From positions 150,598 to 204,863 of the forward strand of contig NZ_KQ948743.1 in NCBI RefSeq assembly GCF_001514195.1: a stretch of DNA of 54,266 nucleotides. The letters run 5' to 3'. Under the pieces are notes generated by a model. It did not search any database. It was not told the origin of the DNA and saw nothing but the letters and a program-made list of their open reading frames with translations. The DNA is from Streptomyces griseorubiginosus. GTDB taxonomy: Bacteria; Actinomycetota; Actinomycetes; Streptomycetales; Streptomycetaceae. The position numbers and the translations under genes are program-made. Positions 7,439 through 15,923 of this stretch are shown here, piece after piece; the first letter of the stretch is position 1; each line of letters opens with the position of its first letter.

Positions 7439-8494
7439 ATGACGAGTACTGCCCTCCGCACCAGGGCGTGGAAACTGCTCGAGATGGTCACGACGCCACT
7501 GCTGCCGTCGGACTACCTCGACCTGGTCAGCCCGCTGCGTGCGGGCGCTGACCTGCGCGGCCGCATCGAGGCCGTGCACCCCGAGACGAGCGACGCCGCC
7601 ACGGTCGTGATCAGGCCCGGGCGGGGCTGGCGGGGCCACACGGCCGGCCAGTACGTCCGCGTCGGGGTCGATGTCGACGGGGTGCGCCTGTGGCGTGCCT
7701 ACTCCATCACCTCACCGACCGACCGCCGGGACGGCCGCCTCACCATCACCGTGAAGGCGATCCCCGACGGCAAGGTCAGCAATCACCTGGTCCGCAGAGC
7801 GAAGCCGGGCACGCTGATCCAGCTCGACCACCCCACCGGTGACTTCGTGCTGCCCCGGGCCAAGCCCGCAAAAGTGCTCTACCTGACGGCCGGCAGCGGC
7901 ATCACGCCCGTGATGGGCATGTTGCGCGACACCGAGTTCGACGACGTCGTCATGGTCCACTCCGCACCCCAGCCGCAGGACGTGATCTTCCGCAAGGAGC
8001 TGCACGACCTGGTCGCCGGCAAGAAGCTGCGGCTCACCGAGGTGCACACCGCCACGGACGGCATGCTCGACATCGCCCGACTCGACGAACTCGTACCCGA
8101 CTGGGCCGAGCGCGAGACCTGGGCCTGCGGGCCCGCGGGCCTGCTCGACGCCGCCGAGAAGCACTGGAGCGAGCACGGCGTACCGGAGCGCCTGCACACC
8201 GAACGCTTCCGCCCCACCGTGATCGCCACCGGCGACGGCGGCCAGGTCACCTTCAGCACCTCCGGCAAGACCGTCGACGCGGACGGCGCCACGCCGCTGC
8301 TGGACGTCGGCGAGGAGGCCGGTGTGCTCATGCCGTCCGGCTGCCGCATGGGCATCTGCTTCGGCTGCGTCTCACCGCTCAAGGCGGGCGCCGTCCGCGA
8401 CCTGCGCACCGGTGAGATCACCGAGGCGGAGCCGGGCGTCCTCATCCAGACCTGCGTGTCCGCCGCCGCGGGCCCCTGCGACATCGAGCGTTAG
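7439..8494 (+). CDS. Ferredoxin--NADP reductase with C-terminal 2Fe-2S domain (desaturase electron donor)
   Basis: A 351-residue flavin/iron-sulfur reductase that passes electrons from NAD(P)H to a partner oxygenase. Domains in order: FAD-binding barrel with RAYSITSPT near residue 90; NAD(P)-binding domain with YLTAGSGITPVMGM near 155 and WACGPAGLL near 240; plant-type ferredoxin domain with PSGCRMGICFGC and a fourth Cys in IQTCVSAA, giving the C-x4-C-x2-C-xn-C cluster. The desaturase gene begins 7 bases after its stop, matching the arrangement of Mycobacterium Rv3230c with acyl-CoA desaturase DesA3. ATG 7439 starts a protein of normal length; the ribosome binding site (CTGGAA) is weak. Confidence 0.92.
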   Translation: MTSTALRTRAWKLLEMVTTPLLPSDYLDLVSPLRAGADLRGRIEAVHPETSDAATVVIRPGRGWRGHTAGQYVRVGVDVDGVRLWRAYSITSPTDRRDGRLTITVKAIPDGKVSNHLVRRAKPGTLIQLDHPTGDFVLPRAKPAKVLYLTAGSGITPVMGMLRDTEFDDVVMVHSAPQPQDVIFRKELHDLVAGKKLRLTEVHTATDGMLDIARLDELVPDWAERETWACGPAGLLDAAEKHWSEHGVPERLHTERFRPTVIATGDGGQVTFSTSGKTVDADGATPLLDVGEEAGVLMPSGCRMGICFGCVSPLKAGAVRDLRTGEITEAEPGVLIQTCVSAAAGPCDIER

Positions 8495-8501
8495 GAACAC
8501 C

Positions 8502-9626
8502 TTGACCGCCATCGACCCCACCGCCCACCTGACCGCCGAGCAGATCGAGGAGCTCGGCCGCGAGCTGGACGCGATCCGCGACGAGGTGATCGCCGGCCGC
8601 GGCGAGAAGGACGCCGCCTACATCCGCAAGGTCATCTCGGCGCAGCGCACGCTCGAGCTGGTCAGCCGGGGCGTGCTGCTGTTCTCGATGTTCCCGCCGG
8701 CGTGGGTGCTCGGCACCGCCGGTCTGTCCGTGGCGAAGATCATGGACAACATGGAGATCGGCCACAACATCCTCCACGGCCAGTGGGACTGGATGCGGGA
8801 CCCGAAGATCCACTCCACCACCTGGGAGTGGGACCACGTCTCGCCGGCCGACCAGTGGAAGCACTCGCACAACGAGCTGCACCACACGTACACCAACGTG
8901 ATCGGCAAGGACAACGACCTCGGCTACGGCATCATGCGCGTCGACGAGGACCAGAAGTGGCACCCCTTCCACCTCGGTCAGCCGCTGTGGAACTTCATCA
9001 ACGCCTGCTTCTTCGAGTACGGCATCGCCGCCTACGACCTGGAGCTCGGCAAGAACCTGCACAAGCGCCGCCGCAAGAACCCGGAGTTCCGCGCGCGGGC
9101 CAGGGCCGTGGGCCGCAAGATCCGCAAGCAGGTCCTCAAGGACTACGTGATCCACCCGCTGCTGTCCGGCCCGTCCTTCCTGCCCACGCTCGCCGCCACG
9201 TTCACCGCGAACCTGGTCCGCAACCTCTGGTCCCACTCGGTGATCATGTGCGGCCACTTCCCCGAGGGCGTCCAGGTCTTCGAGCGCCGGTCGATCAAGG
9301 GCGAGACCCGCGGCCAGTGGTATCTGCGCCAGATGATGGGCTCGGCGAACATCAGCGGCAGCAAGGCCATGCACTTCATGACCGGCAACCTGTCCCACCA
9401 GATCGAGCACCACCTCTTCCCCGACCTGCCGAGCAACCGGTACGCCGAGGTCGCGGTGAAGGTGCGCGCGCTGTTCGAGAAGTACGAGCTGGAGTACGTC
9501 ACCGGTCCGCTGCCCGTGCAGGTCTTCTCGGCGTGGCGCAAGGTCTTCCGGCTCTCGCTGCCGAACCGGAAGAAGCAGCCCGTGGTCCAGACGCCGGAGC
9601 GCGAGAAGGAACTCGTCGCGGCCTGA
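8502..9626 (+). CDS. Membrane fatty-acid (acyl-CoA) desaturase
   Basis: A 374-residue di-iron desaturase that inserts a cis double bond into acyl chains at the membrane. The three histidine boxes are visible: GHNILH at about 87-92, HSHNELHH at 121-128 and HQIEHH in the C-terminal third; hydrophobic spans LLFSMFPPAWVLGTAGL and LAATFTANLV lie near the boxes. The TTG at 8502 is chosen because AGGA, partly inside the preceding stop codon, sits six bases upstream, which implies translational coupling to the reductase; the frame stays open further upstream but inside the reductase gene. With its reductase it should form a two-protein desaturation system. Confidence 0.93.
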   Translation: MTAIDPTAHLTAEQIEELGRELDAIRDEVIAGRGEKDAAYIRKVISAQRTLELVSRGVLLFSMFPPAWVLGTAGLSVAKIMDNMEIGHNILHGQWDWMRDPKIHSTTWEWDHVSPADQWKHSHNELHHTYTNVIGKDNDLGYGIMRVDEDQKWHPFHLGQPLWNFINACFFEYGIAAYDLELGKNLHKRRRKNPEFRARARAVGRKIRKQVLKDYVIHPLLSGPSFLPTLAATFTANLVRNLWSHSVIMCGHFPEGVQVFERRSIKGETRGQWYLRQMMGSANISGSKAMHFMTGNLSHQIEHHLFPDLPSNRYAEVAVKVRALFEKYELEYVTGPLPVQVFSAWRKVFRLSLPNRKKQPVVQTPEREKELVAA

Positions 9627-9713
9627 CGGCCGGCACGGGTGCAGATGCGAGCGCGGTGGCGGCCCGAGAATGCGTCGAGGTGCCGCCGTGCTCCATCGGT
9701 CGATCGACGTGAC

Positions 9714-9733
9714 GGGCGGCCGCCTCGGCCGCC
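9714..9733 (+). terminator. Terminator hairpin after desaturase gene
   Basis: GGCGGCCG (9715-9722) and CGGCCGCC (9726-9733) form an 8-bp GC-only stem with a three-base loop, about 90 bases after the desaturase stop. Confidence 0.6.
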
Positions 9734-9779
9734 GTACCCCTCGAACGGGTCGCCCGTGCCTGGGGACTAGCCTCAGCGG

Positions 9780-10751
9780 ATGACTCCAGCGCCGCTGCCG
9801 AAGGTCGTCACCCGCCACCGCGACGGGCAGATCCATGCCTACGTCGTGGACTCCGACGCTCACGGGACGCTGGCGCCCGCCACGGTCTACCGGCCCCTGG
9901 CCGGCGACGAGGTCGTGGCGTCGGTGGTCCGGCGCGATCTGGAGCGGGTCGTGTACACCACGCTGAACAAGGTCGTCTGCCTCACGCGCGCCGGCGACCT
10001 CGGGTGGGCCTCCGACTTCGAGCCGCACTCCGACGTACGCCATGGCCACCGCCCTGGTTGCGCGCTGTCCCTGGACGGCCGAACGGTGTGGGTCTACCGG
10101 CCGGACGCGATGGCGGGACGCGCAGGCGGCGACCAGTGGGTCGTCCACGACGCCGAGACGGGGGTGATCCTCGCCCGCCGAGAGCTGGAGACGGTCGGAC
10201 ACGGCGCCTTCCACTTCGTGCACCCCGTGGACGGCAGCATCTACCTCGACATCGGGGAGGGGCAGGACGGCTCCGTGATCGTCCGAGGAGCGGCGGTCGG
10301 CCCGGACAGTGAGCCGGAGTTCGTGCCGTTCCCGTGGTCGGACCGCTGCCTGATCGACCTGGCCCCGTCCGGGCGGCAGTTCATGACCGTCGACCACAAC
10401 CAGACGGACGTCGCCTTTCACACCCACCCCGACGGGGACGTTCTCTTCACCCTCCCCGTCGAGGCCTTCGGGTACGACCCGGACGCGTGCTTCGTGGAAT
10501 GGAGCGGCGGCTATCTGACCGACGAGACGGCTGTCGTCACCCTGGGCGGTGAGAGCGAGGACGAGGAGGAGTGGTTCCGGCACCATCTCGTCGACGTGCG
10601 CACGGGCACGGTCGGCGGGGAATTCACCGTCGACGTGAGCAATCCGTATGCGCTGATGCCCTTGGGCGACGGATCCTGGCTCACGGACAGCGCCGAGGGT
10701 CATCCCGTGCGCTGGTCCGGCGCCCCGCAGCCGTTCTCACCCCGCAGTTGA
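9780..10751 (+). CDS. Hypothetical protein, probable beta-propeller
   Basis: A 323-residue cytoplasmic protein without signal peptide or membrane segment. Repeated short beta-rich units (CALSLDGRTVWVYR, WVVHDAETGVILARR, HPVDGSIYLDIG) resemble WD40-like propeller blades. Function unknown. A distantly similar propeller protein is encoded at 42696-43772. Initiation looks leaderless: TAGCCT (9768-9773) ends six bases before the ATG and no ribosome binding site is visible. Confidence 0.72.
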   Translation: MTPAPLPKVVTRHRDGQIHAYVVDSDAHGTLAPATVYRPLAGDEVVASVVRRDLERVVYTTLNKVVCLTRAGDLGWASDFEPHSDVRHGHRPGCALSLDGRTVWVYRPDAMAGRAGGDQWVVHDAETGVILARRELETVGHGAFHFVHPVDGSIYLDIGEGQDGSVIVRGAAVGPDSEPEFVPFPWSDRCLIDLAPSGRQFMTVDHNQTDVAFHTHPDGDVLFTLPVEAFGYDPDACFVEWSGGYLTDETAVVTLGGESEDEEEWFRHHLVDVRTGTVGGEFTVDVSNPYALMPLGDGSWLTDSAEGHPVRWSGAPQPFSPRS

Positions 10752-10788
10752 CGGAGGCGGAAACCTCGCTGCTGCCTATACTCCTGGC

Positions 10789-11118
10789 GTGTTGAACACC
10801 CCGCGCCACTTCCACGTCTCGTCCGTGCTCAACCGGCAGTCGATCGCCCGGCACGGCCTGGACTGGACCCGGATGGGAGCCGCACGGGGCATCGCCGGCA
10901 GCCGCCGCCCCGAGGTGGAGGGGATCTTCGTCTGCCGGGACGAGGACGTGTCGTTCTTCCTCCAGATCAACAACACCGGTGGGCCGGTTGACGTCTGGGC
11001 CGTGGACGACGTCGACGAGGAATCCCTCCTCGACAACGGCAACGGCTTCTTCTACCTGCCCGAGCGCATACCGGCCGCGCGCATTCGGTTGGTGCGGTCG
11101 GATGTTCCTGCTCAGTGA
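10789..11118 (+). CDS. Small protein with a possible ADP-ribosyltransferase-like fold
   Basis: A 109-residue protein beginning LNTPRHFHVSSVLNRQSIARHGLDW. The pattern H-x-S-S-x6-I-x3-GL followed by strands (EGIFVC, VDVWAVDDV) recalls the start of ART-fold proteins such as DarT or KptA, where a His/Thr(Ser) pair contacts NAD. No conserved catalytic Glu can be placed with certainty, so this is only a suggestion. The GTG at 10789 is six bases after TATACT (10777-10782) and has no ribosome binding site, so a leaderless transcript is likely. The next gene starts 42 bases downstream. Confidence 0.6.
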   Translation: MLNTPRHFHVSSVLNRQSIARHGLDWTRMGAARGIAGSRRPEVEGIFVCRDEDVSFFLQINNTGGPVDVWAVDDVDEESLLDNGNGFFYLPERIPAARIRLVRSDVPAQ

Positions 11119-11160
11119 CGTTCTTGACTTCGCGTGACCACACACCAGAGTGGGGAGTTC

Positions 11161-11781
11161 ATGTCCTTCGGCTTCAAGACGTCCTGGCTGGCCGTGCGTG
11201 ACACCGGGCCGGAAGAGGTGGCCGATGCCCTCGGGCTACGGCACCGACAGCGCATGGACTGGGAGACCGGCACCGAACTCGCCTACTCGCACGGTGTCTT
11301 CGTCGCCAGGCCGGTCCCGGGGTGGACACTCGCCCACGGCAGGATGCATCTGACGCACCCGGCGGAACCGGAGGATCCGGAGTTCCCCGCCTGGCTGCGG
11401 TCGCTGGCCTCTCGTGTCGGGGACCTCCAGTACTTCCGCAACGAGCGTGTCAGCGACTACCACGTCTGGGCCAAGGTCGAGTCCGGTGAACTGACCCGCG
11501 CCTACTCCTACATCGGCATGAGCGGGGAGGTTCCGCTGCGCCTGGGTGAACCCACCGCCGTCGAGAGGGAGCTCGGTGTCGGTCTGGTCGGGCGGGAAGA
11601 GGTCCGGCCGGACTGGGGAGACACCGAATGGGACGCCTGGCACGCGGCGATGCCGACGGAACACGAGGTGATGCGGATCGCCGCCGACTGGAGTGTCTGC
11701 CCGGCACTCATCGACGATGCGTCCGTCACCGAGCCCGGGATCCACGGATTCCCACCGGGTGTCGATCCGGATCGCGCATGA
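11161..11781 (+). CDS. Hypothetical protein
   Basis: A 206-residue soluble protein rich in Trp and acidic residues (SFGFKTSWLAVRDTGPEEVADALGL..., later DWGDTEWDAWHAAMP). I do not recognise the family; the opening suggests a small alpha/beta protein and there is no signal peptide or membrane helix. ATG 11161 follows GGGGAG at close spacing; an in-frame GTG at 11134 would add nine residues without a ribosome binding site. It is probably cotranscribed with the small ART-like gene before it. Confidence 0.68.
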   Translation: MSFGFKTSWLAVRDTGPEEVADALGLRHRQRMDWETGTELAYSHGVFVARPVPGWTLAHGRMHLTHPAEPEDPEFPAWLRSLASRVGDLQYFRNERVSDYHVWAKVESGELTRAYSYIGMSGEVPLRLGEPTAVERELGVGLVGREEVRPDWGDTEWDAWHAAMPTEHEVMRIAADWSVCPALIDDASVTEPGIHGFPPGVDPDRA

Positions 11782-11879
11782 CCGACCTGAAGCTCCGATG
11801 AGATCGGGTGGCGTGCGAGCGCACGGTCCGGCGCGGGCACCGCTCTACCCCAGCCCCGTCCCCGACGCCCGACCACCGA

Positions 11880-12581
11880 TCACCTGACGGGGCGTTCACC
11901 GGTGGCCGGTCGCTCCAACTGGGAGGCGAGGACCGCTGCCTGGACGCGGCGCTGGACGCCGAGCTTGGCCAGCAGGCGGGAGATGTGGTTCTTGACCGTC
12001 TTCTCGGAGAGGTAGAGCTTCCTGCCGATCTCGCGGTTGGTGAGACCGTCGCCGATGAGGGCGAGGATGTCCCGCTCGCGGGGAGACAGTCCGGCCAGCT
12101 CGGGCGACATGGTCGGTGTGTCGGCGGGGTCGGCACGCAGGGAGCGCATCAGGCGGGCCGTGGTCGCGGGGTCGAGCATCGACTGGCCGGAGGCGACCGT
12201 GCGGACCGCCGAGACCAGGTCGGAGCCTCTGATCTGCTTGAGGACGTAGCCGGAGGCGCCGGCCATGATGGCGTCCAGCAGTGCGTCCTCGTCGTCGAAC
12301 GACGTCAGCATGAGGCAGGCCAGCTCCGGCATGCTGCTGCGCAGCTCCCGGCAGACCGTGATGCCGTCGCCGTCGGGCAGGCGTACGTCGAGCACGGCGA
12401 CATCGGGGCGCAGCGCCGGAGCGCGGACGAGGGCGTGCTCGACGGTGTCGGCGTCACCGACGACGGAGATGCCGGGTTCGGCGTCGAGGAGGTCGGTGAT
12501 TCCGCGTCGTACGACCTCGTGGTCGTCCAGCAAAAACACCCGGATCGGGTTCTGCTCCGTGAAGGTGCGTGGCTCGGTCAT
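11880..12581 (-). CDS. NarL/DevR-type response regulator
   Basis: A 233-residue two-component regulator. The receiver domain has the acidic pair Asp19/Asp20, phospho-acceptor Asp65 in VAVLDVRLPDGDG, Thr93/Ser94 in LTSF and Lys115 in GYVLKQI. The C-terminal LuxR-type helix-turn-helix reads LSPRERDILALIGDGLTNREI...KLYLSEKTVKNHISRLLAKLG. No kinase gene is adjacent. Its neighbours (CBS, universal stress proteins, PPK2, Rv1733c-like) match the hypoxia/dormancy regulon run by DosR/DevR in mycobacteria and by its homolog in Streptomyces, so this is the likely controller of the island. ATG 12581 follows GAGGGG; a start at 12638 lacks a site. A palindrome lies 80 bp upstream. Confidence 0.88.
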   Translation of the reverse strand: MTEPRTFTEQNPIRVFLLDDHEVVRRGITDLLDAEPGISVVGDADTVEHALVRAPALRPDVAVLDVRLPDGDGITVCRELRSSMPELACLMLTSFDDEDALLDAIMAGASGYVLKQIRGSDLVSAVRTVASGQSMLDPATTARLMRSLRADPADTPTMSPELAGLSPRERDILALIGDGLTNREIGRKLYLSEKTVKNHISRLLAKLGVQRRVQAAVLASQLERPATGERPVR

Positions 12582-12659
12582 GACGACCCCTCGTCCCTGG
12601 CGGCGTACGGGCTGCGGGCCGCCCGTCACGACGATCATCGCTCGCCGGGGCCGGATGCA

Positions 12660-13355
12660 CTAGGGCCGACCGGCCCTACTCGGGGACTCCGGTGGCCGCA
12701 AGGGCTCGTGGCAGCCGCGGTCCAGGTCGAAATCCACGTCGACCACACCCTCCACGGCGCGCACCAGGCGGGCGGCCACCGGGACCAGGGACGTGTCCCG
12801 CACCCGCCCACTCAGCCGCACCACGCCGTCGTGGACCTGGACGTGGACCGCCGAGGCGGGGAGCGGGAAGAGGTAGGACACGATCTCGCGGCGGATCTCC
12901 TCCGCGAGGTCCTCGTCGTCGCGCAGGAAGACCTTGAGGAGGTCGGAGCGGCTGACGATGCCCTTCAGCAAGCCCTGCTCGTCGACCACGGGCAGCCGCT
13001 TGACCCTGGCGCGGGCCATGGTGCGGGCGGCTTCGGCGAGGGTGGCGCCGGGGCGGGTGGTGAGGGCCGGGGCGGTCATCAGCTCCCCCGCGGTCACGCC
13101 GCCGGCCTTGGCGAGGTCGGTCAGGCGGCGCAGTTGGGTGTACTGGTCGGGGTCGCTGTCGCGGAACTCCTCCTTGGGCAGCAGGTCGGCCTCGGAGACG
13201 ACGCCGATGACGCGGCCGTAGCCGTCGAGGACGGGCAGCGCGCTGACCTTCCGGTCCTGCATGAGCCGCACGATCTCCTTGAAGGTGGTCCCGCGGCCGA
13301 CCGCGGCGACCGTGCGGGTCATGACGTCGCTGACGATGTGCGGGGTGCCGTGCAT
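12660..13355 (-). CDS. CBS-pair and BON domain protein
   Basis: A 231-residue cytoplasmic protein. Residues 7-65 and about 90-145 form two CBS motifs (VSDVMTRTVAAVGRGTTFKEIVRLM and AGELMTAPALTTRPGATLAEAARTM), each ending in GVVSEADLL or GIVSRSDLL; paired CBS domains sense adenosine nucleotides. A BON domain follows (VHVQVHDGVVRLSGRV). The combination is frequent in actinobacterial stress islands and the CBS pair resembles Hrp1 (Rv2626c) of the mycobacterial DosR regulon. The start follows GGGAGGAG. It is 16 bases downstream of the cyclic-nucleotide-binding gene and probably cotranscribed with it. Confidence 0.9.
   Translation of the reverse strand: MHGTPHIVSDVMTRTVAAVGRGTTFKEIVRLMQDRKVSALPVLDGYGRVIGVVSEADLLPKEEFRDSDPDQYTQLRRLTDLAKAGGVTAGELMTAPALTTRPGATLAEAARTMARARVKRLPVVDEQGLLKGIVSRSDLLKVFLRDDEDLAEEIRREIVSYLFPLPASAVHVQVHDGVVRLSGRVRDTSLVPVAARLVRAVEGVVDVDFDLDRGCHEPLRPPESPSRAGRP
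12661..12678. promoter_or_regulatory. Palindrome, dormancy-island motif copy 1
   Basis: TAGGGCCG-AC-CGGCCCTA, a perfect 8+8 dyad around AC, overlapping the last codons of the CBS gene and 80-97 bp upstream of the response-regulator ATG. It shares the core GGGCCGANCGGYCC with copies near 13933, 15830, 21338 and 21773. Confidence 0.6.
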
Positions 13356-13371
13356 GACCGCTCCTCCCGGT

Positions 13372-13836
13372 TCACACGGGGCTGCCCGCGCCGTAGGGCG
13401 CGTACAGGTCCAGCAGCCGGGTCCTGGCGGAGCGCAGGCGGTGGGCGAGCACGTCGCCGACCCACTGGGCCAGGGCGCAGCCCATCGCCGGGTCGTCCTG
13501 GCACATCAGGCGGACGGCCGTGGCGTCGAACTCGTAGGCCCGCACCGGTGTCGTCGCCTCGGCGCCCAGATGCCAGACGTGGGGAGTGAACAACCAGGAC
13601 CAGCCGACGAGTTCGTTGTGCTGGAGGATCTCGATGACGGCGGCTCGGCGGCCGGGCACGTGCATGTCGAGTTCGACCGTGCCGGTGCGGACGATCCAGA
13701 AACGGTCGGCCTTGCCGCCCTCCTCGAACAGCCGTGTCCCCTGGGGGATGGACACCTCGCGGGCGACGCGCATGAGGCGCTCCCGGTGCTCGACGGGCAG
13801 GGCTCGCAGCATGCTGGGGGTGTGAGTGGTGACCAT
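13372..13836 (-). CDS. Cyclic nucleotide-binding (Crp-type) sensor domain protein
   Basis: A 154-residue protein consisting of a cNMP-binding beta-roll only. VSIPQGTRLFEEGGKADRFWIVRTGTVEL is the typical entry, and LQHNELVGWSWLFTPHVW occupies the phosphate-cassette position. There is no room for the C-terminal helix-turn-helix of true Crp/Fnr proteins, so it probably senses a ligand or acts through a partner rather than binding DNA. The start follows an exact GGAGG. It precedes the CBS-BON gene by 16 bp in the same orientation, and a palindrome of the island type lies about 90 bp upstream. Confidence 0.85.
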   Translation of the reverse strand: MVTTHTPSMLRALPVEHRERLMRVAREVSIPQGTRLFEEGGKADRFWIVRTGTVELDMHVPGRRAAVIEILQHNELVGWSWLFTPHVWHLGAEATTPVRAYEFDATAVRLMCQDDPAMGCALAQWVGDVLAHRLRSARTRLLDLYAPYGAGSPV

Positions 13837-13926
13837 GACGCGCCTCCTGCGGGACGGGGGGACCTGCCATGGGCAGCTTGTGCCTGACGGCCTGCGGCGG
13901 GCCATGGGCCACCCGGCCCCTCGACC

Positions 13927-13940
13927 GGGCCGCTCGGCTC
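13927..13940. promoter_or_regulatory. Palindrome, dormancy-island motif copy 2 (imperfect)
   Basis: GGGCCGCTCGGCTC matches the core GGGCCGANCGGYCC at 12 of 14 positions and lies about 90 bp upstream of the cyclic-nucleotide-binding gene. The same intergenic space holds GGCCC/GGGCC inverted pairs that may also act as a terminator for the SulP gene. Confidence 0.4.
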
Positions 13941-13968
13941 CTGCGAAGCGGGTCGACGGGGAGCAGGT

Positions 13969-15684
13969 CTATTCGGCGTCCGCCCGGGTCCAGAGGCGGT
14001 AGGCGGCCACCGCGCTCGGGAGCGTCGGGAAGATCCGGTCCGCGCCCACCGAGTCGGCGAGGCCGTACGCGCTGAGGTCGTCCAGCAGGTCCTGTTTCAC
14101 CCTGGCCAGGGCGAACGTGATCTTGCGGGCGGTGAGTTCGCGGCGCAGTGCGTCCACGGCGTCGAGGGCGGTGATGTCGACCTCCACGTTGGCCTCGGTG
14201 TTGAGGAGGAACCACCGCACGGGCTCGGTCTGCATGTCGACCGCGGCCAGGGCCCGCCGGTGGAAGTCCTCCGCGTTGGCGAAGAACAGCGGGGAGTCGT
14301 AGCGGTAGACGAGCAGCCCGGGAATCGTGCGGGCTGTGGGGTAGTCGTCGATGTCGTGCATGCCTGCCACGCCCGGGACGAGGCCCTCGATCGCGTCGTG
14401 CGGGCGGGCCACCCGGCTCAGCAGCTCGGCGACCGACAGGCCGACGGCGACGAGGACGCCGTAGAGGATGTCCAGGGCCAGGACCCCGGCCAGACAGCCG
14501 AGCGCGAGCAGCAACTCGCGGCGGCGGAAGGCGGCCAGGCGGCGGAAGCCCGCCAGGTCGATCATGCGGACGGCGGCGTAGACGACGAGCGCGCCGAGGA
14601 CCGCGGAGGGCATACGGGTGAGCAGGGGGCTGAGGAGGAGCAGGACGGCGACCACCGCGGCACCGGCGACCAGGGAGTACGCCTGGCTGCGGGCGCCGGC
14701 CGAGGCGGCGAGGGCGGTGCGGCTGGCGCTGCTGCTGACGGGGAAGCCGTGCAGGACACCGGCGCCGAGGTTGGCGGCGCCCAGGGCGAGGAACTCCTGG
14801 TCGGCGTCGAGCGCGGGGCCCTGGCCGTCGGACGCGAACGCCCGTGCGGTGAGGATGAAGTCCGTGTACGCGACCAGGAGCACGCCGAGGGCGGGAAGGA
14901 CGAGCCGCGGCACCTCGCCGAAGTCCGGCCAGGCCACGGCGGGCAGGCCCGAGGGGACCTCCCCGATCACCTTGACGCCGTACCGGCCGTCGAGGTCGAG
15001 GACCACCACGGCGAGGGTGGCGAGGACGACCGCGAGCAGCGGTCCGGGCACGGCGGGGAGGTATCGCGCCATCACGAAGAGCAGGGCGAGCACGGCAGCG
15101 GAGAGGACGACGGTGGCCGGGTGGGCGTCGGTCAGGTCCCGTGCGAAGGACCACAGTTGAGGGAAGAACCGGGTCTCGGTCGTCCCGACGCCGGTGAGTC
15201 TGGGCAACTGGTCCACCACCATGATCAGTGCCACGCCCGCCAGATAGCCGATCAGTACGGGGCGGGAGAGCAGGTCCGCGAGGAAGCCCAGGCGTACGGC
15301 GCGGGCGACCAGGCACAGCAGGCCCACGGTGACCGCGAGCGTGGCCGCGAGGGTGGCGTAGCGGCCGGGGTGCCCGGCGGCGAGCGGGCCTACCACGGTG
15401 GTCGTCATCAGGGCGGTGGTGGACTCGGGGCCCACCGACAGCAGGCGTGAGGAGCCGAACAGCGCGTACAGCGCGAGGGCGGGCAGGATCGCCCACAGTC
15501 CGGCGACCGGCGGCAGCCCGGCCACGCCCGCGTAGGCCATCACCTGCGGCACCAGGTACGCGGCCACGGTGAGGCCGGCCAGCAGGTCGCCGCGCAGCCA
15601 GGCACGCCGGTAGCCGAGGAGGACGACGACTCCGGGGGCCAGGGGCCGTCGCCCCGTCCCGTGTCCGGCTGTGTCGCGTGCCAT
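13969..15684 (-). CDS. SulP-family anion transporter with STAS domain
   Basis: A 571-residue integral membrane transporter of the SLC26/SulP family, moving sulfate, bicarbonate or related anions. About 10-12 hydrophobic spans run from LLAGLTVAAYLVPQVMAYAGVAGLPPVAGLWA, a near-consensus SulP signature, to LLLALGCLAGVLALDILYGVLVAVGLSVAELL. The cytoplasmic C-terminus (about 440-560) is a STAS domain with VDITALDAVDALRRELTARKITF. ATG 15684 follows AAAGGGG; the longer frame upstream covers the promoter. Sitting among stress genes and divergent from a universal stress operon, it may serve pH or bicarbonate balance in hypoxia; the substrate cannot be read from sequence. Confidence 0.9.
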   Translation of the reverse strand: MARDTAGHGTGRRPLAPGVVVLLGYRRAWLRGDLLAGLTVAAYLVPQVMAYAGVAGLPPVAGLWAILPALALYALFGSSRLLSVGPESTTALMTTTVVGPLAAGHPGRYATLAATLAVTVGLLCLVARAVRLGFLADLLSRPVLIGYLAGVALIMVVDQLPRLTGVGTTETRFFPQLWSFARDLTDAHPATVVLSAAVLALLFVMARYLPAVPGPLLAVVLATLAVVVLDLDGRYGVKVIGEVPSGLPAVAWPDFGEVPRLVLPALGVLLVAYTDFILTARAFASDGQGPALDADQEFLALGAANLGAGVLHGFPVSSSASRTALAASAGARSQAYSLVAGAAVVAVLLLLSPLLTRMPSAVLGALVVYAAVRMIDLAGFRRLAAFRRRELLLALGCLAGVLALDILYGVLVAVGLSVAELLSRVARPHDAIEGLVPGVAGMHDIDDYPTARTIPGLLVYRYDSPLFFANAEDFHRRALAAVDMQTEPVRWFLLNTEANVEVDITALDAVDALRRELTARKITFALARVKQDLLDDLSAYGLADSVGADRIFPTLPSAVAAYRLWTRADAE

Positions 15685-15817
15685 GGGCAGCCCCTTTCGT
15701 CCGGGCTCAGGATGCACCACCGTTCCCGGCACTCCGGCCGACGGAAGGCGACGGCCCACCCGACGGGCCCGCGCCGACCGCGGGCGGGGCTGCGGGCCCG
15801 GCGCTGTCGAAGACGTC

Positions 15818-15843
15818 CCGGTGGGGCCGATCGGCCCCACCGG
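15818..15843. promoter_or_regulatory. Perfect 26-bp palindrome, dormancy-island motif copy 3
   Basis: A perfect 13+13 palindrome with centre GGGGCCGATCGGCCCC and flanks CCGGT/ACCGG, in the promoter region shared by the SulP gene (ATG 15684, minus) and the universal stress/alcohol dehydrogenase operon (ATG 15924, plus). It is the best copy of the motif and well placed to regulate both units. Confidence 0.7.
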
Positions 15844-15923
15844 CAGGGAAGTGCGGCCCCTGCCACGGGCCCCGTCCACGGACGAGTCTCATAGAGGAGC
15901 CCCCGATCCAAGAGGTGGAGATC

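Noticed and set aside
8442..10703. 753-codon minus-strand frame across the desaturase and the next gene
   Set aside because: It spans two well-supported plus-strand genes and has no ribosome binding site or domain; GC-rich DNA often leaves the opposite strand open.
13319..15496. 725-codon frame parallel to the SulP gene
   Set aside because: Arg/Pro-rich composition and no membrane segments, against a clear SulP transporter in the other frame.
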